Below, piece by piece: positions 62,680 to 64,000 of a DNA stretch of 64,000 nt. Position numbers and translations under genes: made by a program. Origin of the DNA: an uncultured Sulfitobacter sp. Lineage in GTDB: Bacteria; Pseudomonadota; Alphaproteobacteria; Rhodobacterales; Rhodobacteraceae. Each line of letters opens with the position of its first letter. Within the stretch, counting starts at the first letter, position 1. The stretch covers positions 62,001-126,000 of the forward strand of contig CANMZB010000002.1 of assembly GCA_947502265.1 (NCBI GenBank), given 5' to 3'. Under the pieces are notes generated by a model that was not told the DNA's origin, did not search any database, and saw nothing but the letters and a program-made list of their open reading frames with translations.

Positions 62680-64000
62680 ATGGCGCGTGACCTCATGAGA
62701 ATACTCAGGCCGTCAAGTATCGCCGTTGTTGGCGGCGGCGCTTGGGGCGCGCAGATTATTCGTCAATCGCGGCGCATGGGCTTCACTGGAAAAATCGACG
62801 TGGTTCATCCCAAAGGTGGTGTGATCGAAGGCGTCGAGGCCGTGCGTGCGTTGGCGGATCTGGGCGCGCCGCCTGATGCTGTGTTCATCGGGGTGAATCG
62901 TTTTGCCACAATCGATATCGTGGCGGAGTTGGCGCAGATGGGGGCGGGGGGCGCTGTGTGTTTTGCTTCGGGTTTTTCCGAGGCGGCGGGCGAGGATGCC
63001 GAGGCTCATAGCCTGCAAGCGCGGCTGGTGGCGGCGGCGGGAGATATGCCGGTGCTGGGGCCTAACTGCTATGGCTTTATCAACGCGCTTGACGGGGCGC
63101 TTTTGTGGCCTGACCAACACGGATGTTTGCCGGTCGATCGGGGCGTGGCGATTTTGACGCAATCGTCGAACATCGCGATCAATCTTACGATGCAACAGCG
63201 CGGCTTGCCGATTGCCTATGTTGTGACGTGCGGGAACATGGCGCAGACCACGCAGGCGGAGATGGCTGCCGAATTGCTGGATGATCCGCGTGTGACCGCG
63301 ATTGGCTTGCACATTGAAGGGTTTGGCGATGTCGCGGCGTGGCACCGGCTGGCGTTAAAGGCAGCGGCGCGGGGGGTGCCTTTGGTGGCGCTGAAGGTTG
63401 GCAAATCGGATCAGGCGCAGGTGGCGGCGGTTTCGCATACTGCCTCGCTGGCGGGCAGTGATGCGGGGGCGGATGCGCTTTTGCGGCGGCTTGGCATTGG
63501 TCGGGTTGCGGATTTGCCGGTGTTTCTGGAGACGCTGAAGCTTTTGCATATGGGGGGTCCGCTGGATCTGCCCACGCTGTCATCGGTCAGCTGTTCGGGG
63601 GGGGAGGCGAGCCTGGCGGCGGATACAGCTACCGGGCGCGGTGTGAGTTTTCCGGCCCTGACCGACGAGCAGCGTGCAGCGTTAAAAGAGGCGCTTGGCC
63701 CGCTTGTCGCGCTTGGCAATCCGTTGGATTATCACACATATATCTGGCGCGATCCGGACAAGATGGCAGCGGCGTGGTTGCCGATGGCGGCGGCGCATAT
63801 CGGGCTGACGCTATTGATTGTGGATTACCCGCATACTGATGCGAGCGACTGGATCTGTGCGACCGAGGCAGCATTGGCCGTGCGGGCGCAAAGCGGGCGG
63901 CCGGTTGCCGTGGTGGCGACGCTGCCCGAGCTGATGCCCGCGGATGTTGCGGCCCGATTGATTGCGGGCGGCGTGGTACCGATGCACGGCCTGAGCGAAG
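62680..64000 (+). CDS. ADP-forming acyl-CoA ligase (acetate-CoA ligase family), 5' part
   Basis: Runs off the right end; 440 codons visible. The N-terminal CoA-binding domain begins ILRPSSIAVVGGGAWGAQII, and GPNCYGFINALDGALLWP is the family block. The phosphohistidine is H253 in VSHTASLAGSDAG, equivalent to the catalytic His of archaeal acetyl-CoA synthetases (ADP-forming). This family makes or uses acyl-CoA with ATP/ADP rather than AMP. The ATG at 62680 is preceded by GGGGGAG. With the acyl-CoA dehydrogenase upstream it suggests CoA-activated catabolism of an organic acid. Confidence 0.88.
   Translation, partial: MARDLMRILRPSSIAVVGGGAWGAQIIRQSRRMGFTGKIDVVHPKGGVIEGVEAVRALADLGAPPDAVFIGVNRFATIDIVAELAQMGAGGAVCFASGFSEAAGEDAEAHSLQARLVAAAGDMPVLGPNCYGFINALDGALLWPDQHGCLPVDRGVAILTQSSNIAINLTMQQRGLPIAYVVTCGNMAQTTQAEMAAELLDDPRVTAIGLHIEGFGDVAAWHRLALKAAARGVPLVALKVGKSDQAQVAAVSHTASLAGSDAGADALLRRLGIGRVADLPVFLETLKLLHMGGPLDLPTLSSVSCSGGEASLAADTATGRGVSFPALTDEQRAALKEALGPLVALGNPLDYHTYIWRDPDKMAAAWLPMAAAHIGLTLLIVDYPHTDASDWICATEAALAVRAQSGRPVAVVATLPELMPADVAARLIAGGVVPMHGLSE

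Noticed and set aside
1..64000. CRISPR array, prophage, transposase or rRNA
   Set aside because: No regularly spaced direct repeats, phage genes, transposase signatures or rRNA sequences were seen on either strand.

Overview
This is a continuous, gene-dense stretch of chromosome from an alphaproteobacterium, very probably a marine Rhodobacteraceae (Roseobacter-group) species. That placement is inference. It rests on high GC with strongly GC-biased third positions, on gene orders I associate with this family (rimP-nusA-ylxR/L7Ae-infB; mutT-argJ-PPIase facing secA; rnd-lptC-lptA-lptB-hpf-ptsN), on family-type proteins (GT14 glycosyltransferase with a long C-terminal extension, 'NodH'-type sulfotransferase, HWE-type kinase), and on short intergenic repeats. 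I see no rRNA, phage, transposase, CRISPR array or integration site. One tRNA is present. Genes run off both ends: ubiG at the left, an ADP-forming acyl-CoA ligase at the right.

Layout. 1-2121: ubiG (partial), a proline iminopeptidase and a short Tat-type solute-binding protein. 2146-7674: the transcription/translation operon rimP-nusA-ylxR/L7Ae-infB, with a plausible promoter plus a terminator hairpin ahead of rimP (possible attenuator) and a strong terminator at the end. 7694-13433: a 43-residue peptide gene, mutT, argJ and a parvulin on the minus strand, divergent from secA. 13479-16868: two envelope proteins of unclear role (one a PstS-like/OmpA fusion) and radC. 17032-20324: dnaK-dnaJ with a heat-shock-like promoter. 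20396-23402: alkB, an SH3/COG3650-type lipoprotein-like protein, an orphan polysaccharide-export permease and cysQ.

23434-32131 is a surface-polysaccharide island: GT2, galU, galE, GT1, a second GT2-type enzyme, a GT14-type enzyme and a two-domain sulfotransferase, all on the plus strand. galU and galE supply UDP-glucose/UDP-galactose, the transferases would build the chain, and the last gene would sulfate it. This is the most distinctive part of the window.

32135-35985 (minus strand) is rnd-lptC-lptA-lptB-hpf-ptsN, with rpoN missing from its usual place between lptB and hpf. Then come a PaaX-type regulator, tRNA-Leu(CAG), an NDUFA9-like SDR, uppP, the gltD-GFA-gltB ammonia-assimilation block, mtgA, a GST, queG and a stand-alone hydantoinase/oxoprolinase A-type protein. 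50494-52114 holds msrA, msrB and an exported glutathione peroxidase (thiol-based oxidant repair), followed by a DMT transporter, a GAF/HWE histidine kinase and an HU protein. 54720-58805 is an apparent AMP-salvage operon (ade, a SUKH-like protein, amn). The right end (58855-64000) holds a VOC protein, a LysR regulator divergent from a class II aldolase with a perfect dyad between them, an acyl-CoA dehydrogenase and an ADP-forming acyl-CoA ligase. The last four look like a small catabolic cluster of unknown substrate.

Most of the window is ordinary core genome. The observations most worth following up are the sulfated-polysaccharide cluster with its two-domain sulfotransferase, the rimP leader, the conserved-looking 43-aa protein, the ade/SUKH-like/amn operon, the missing rpoN, and the short repeat families.
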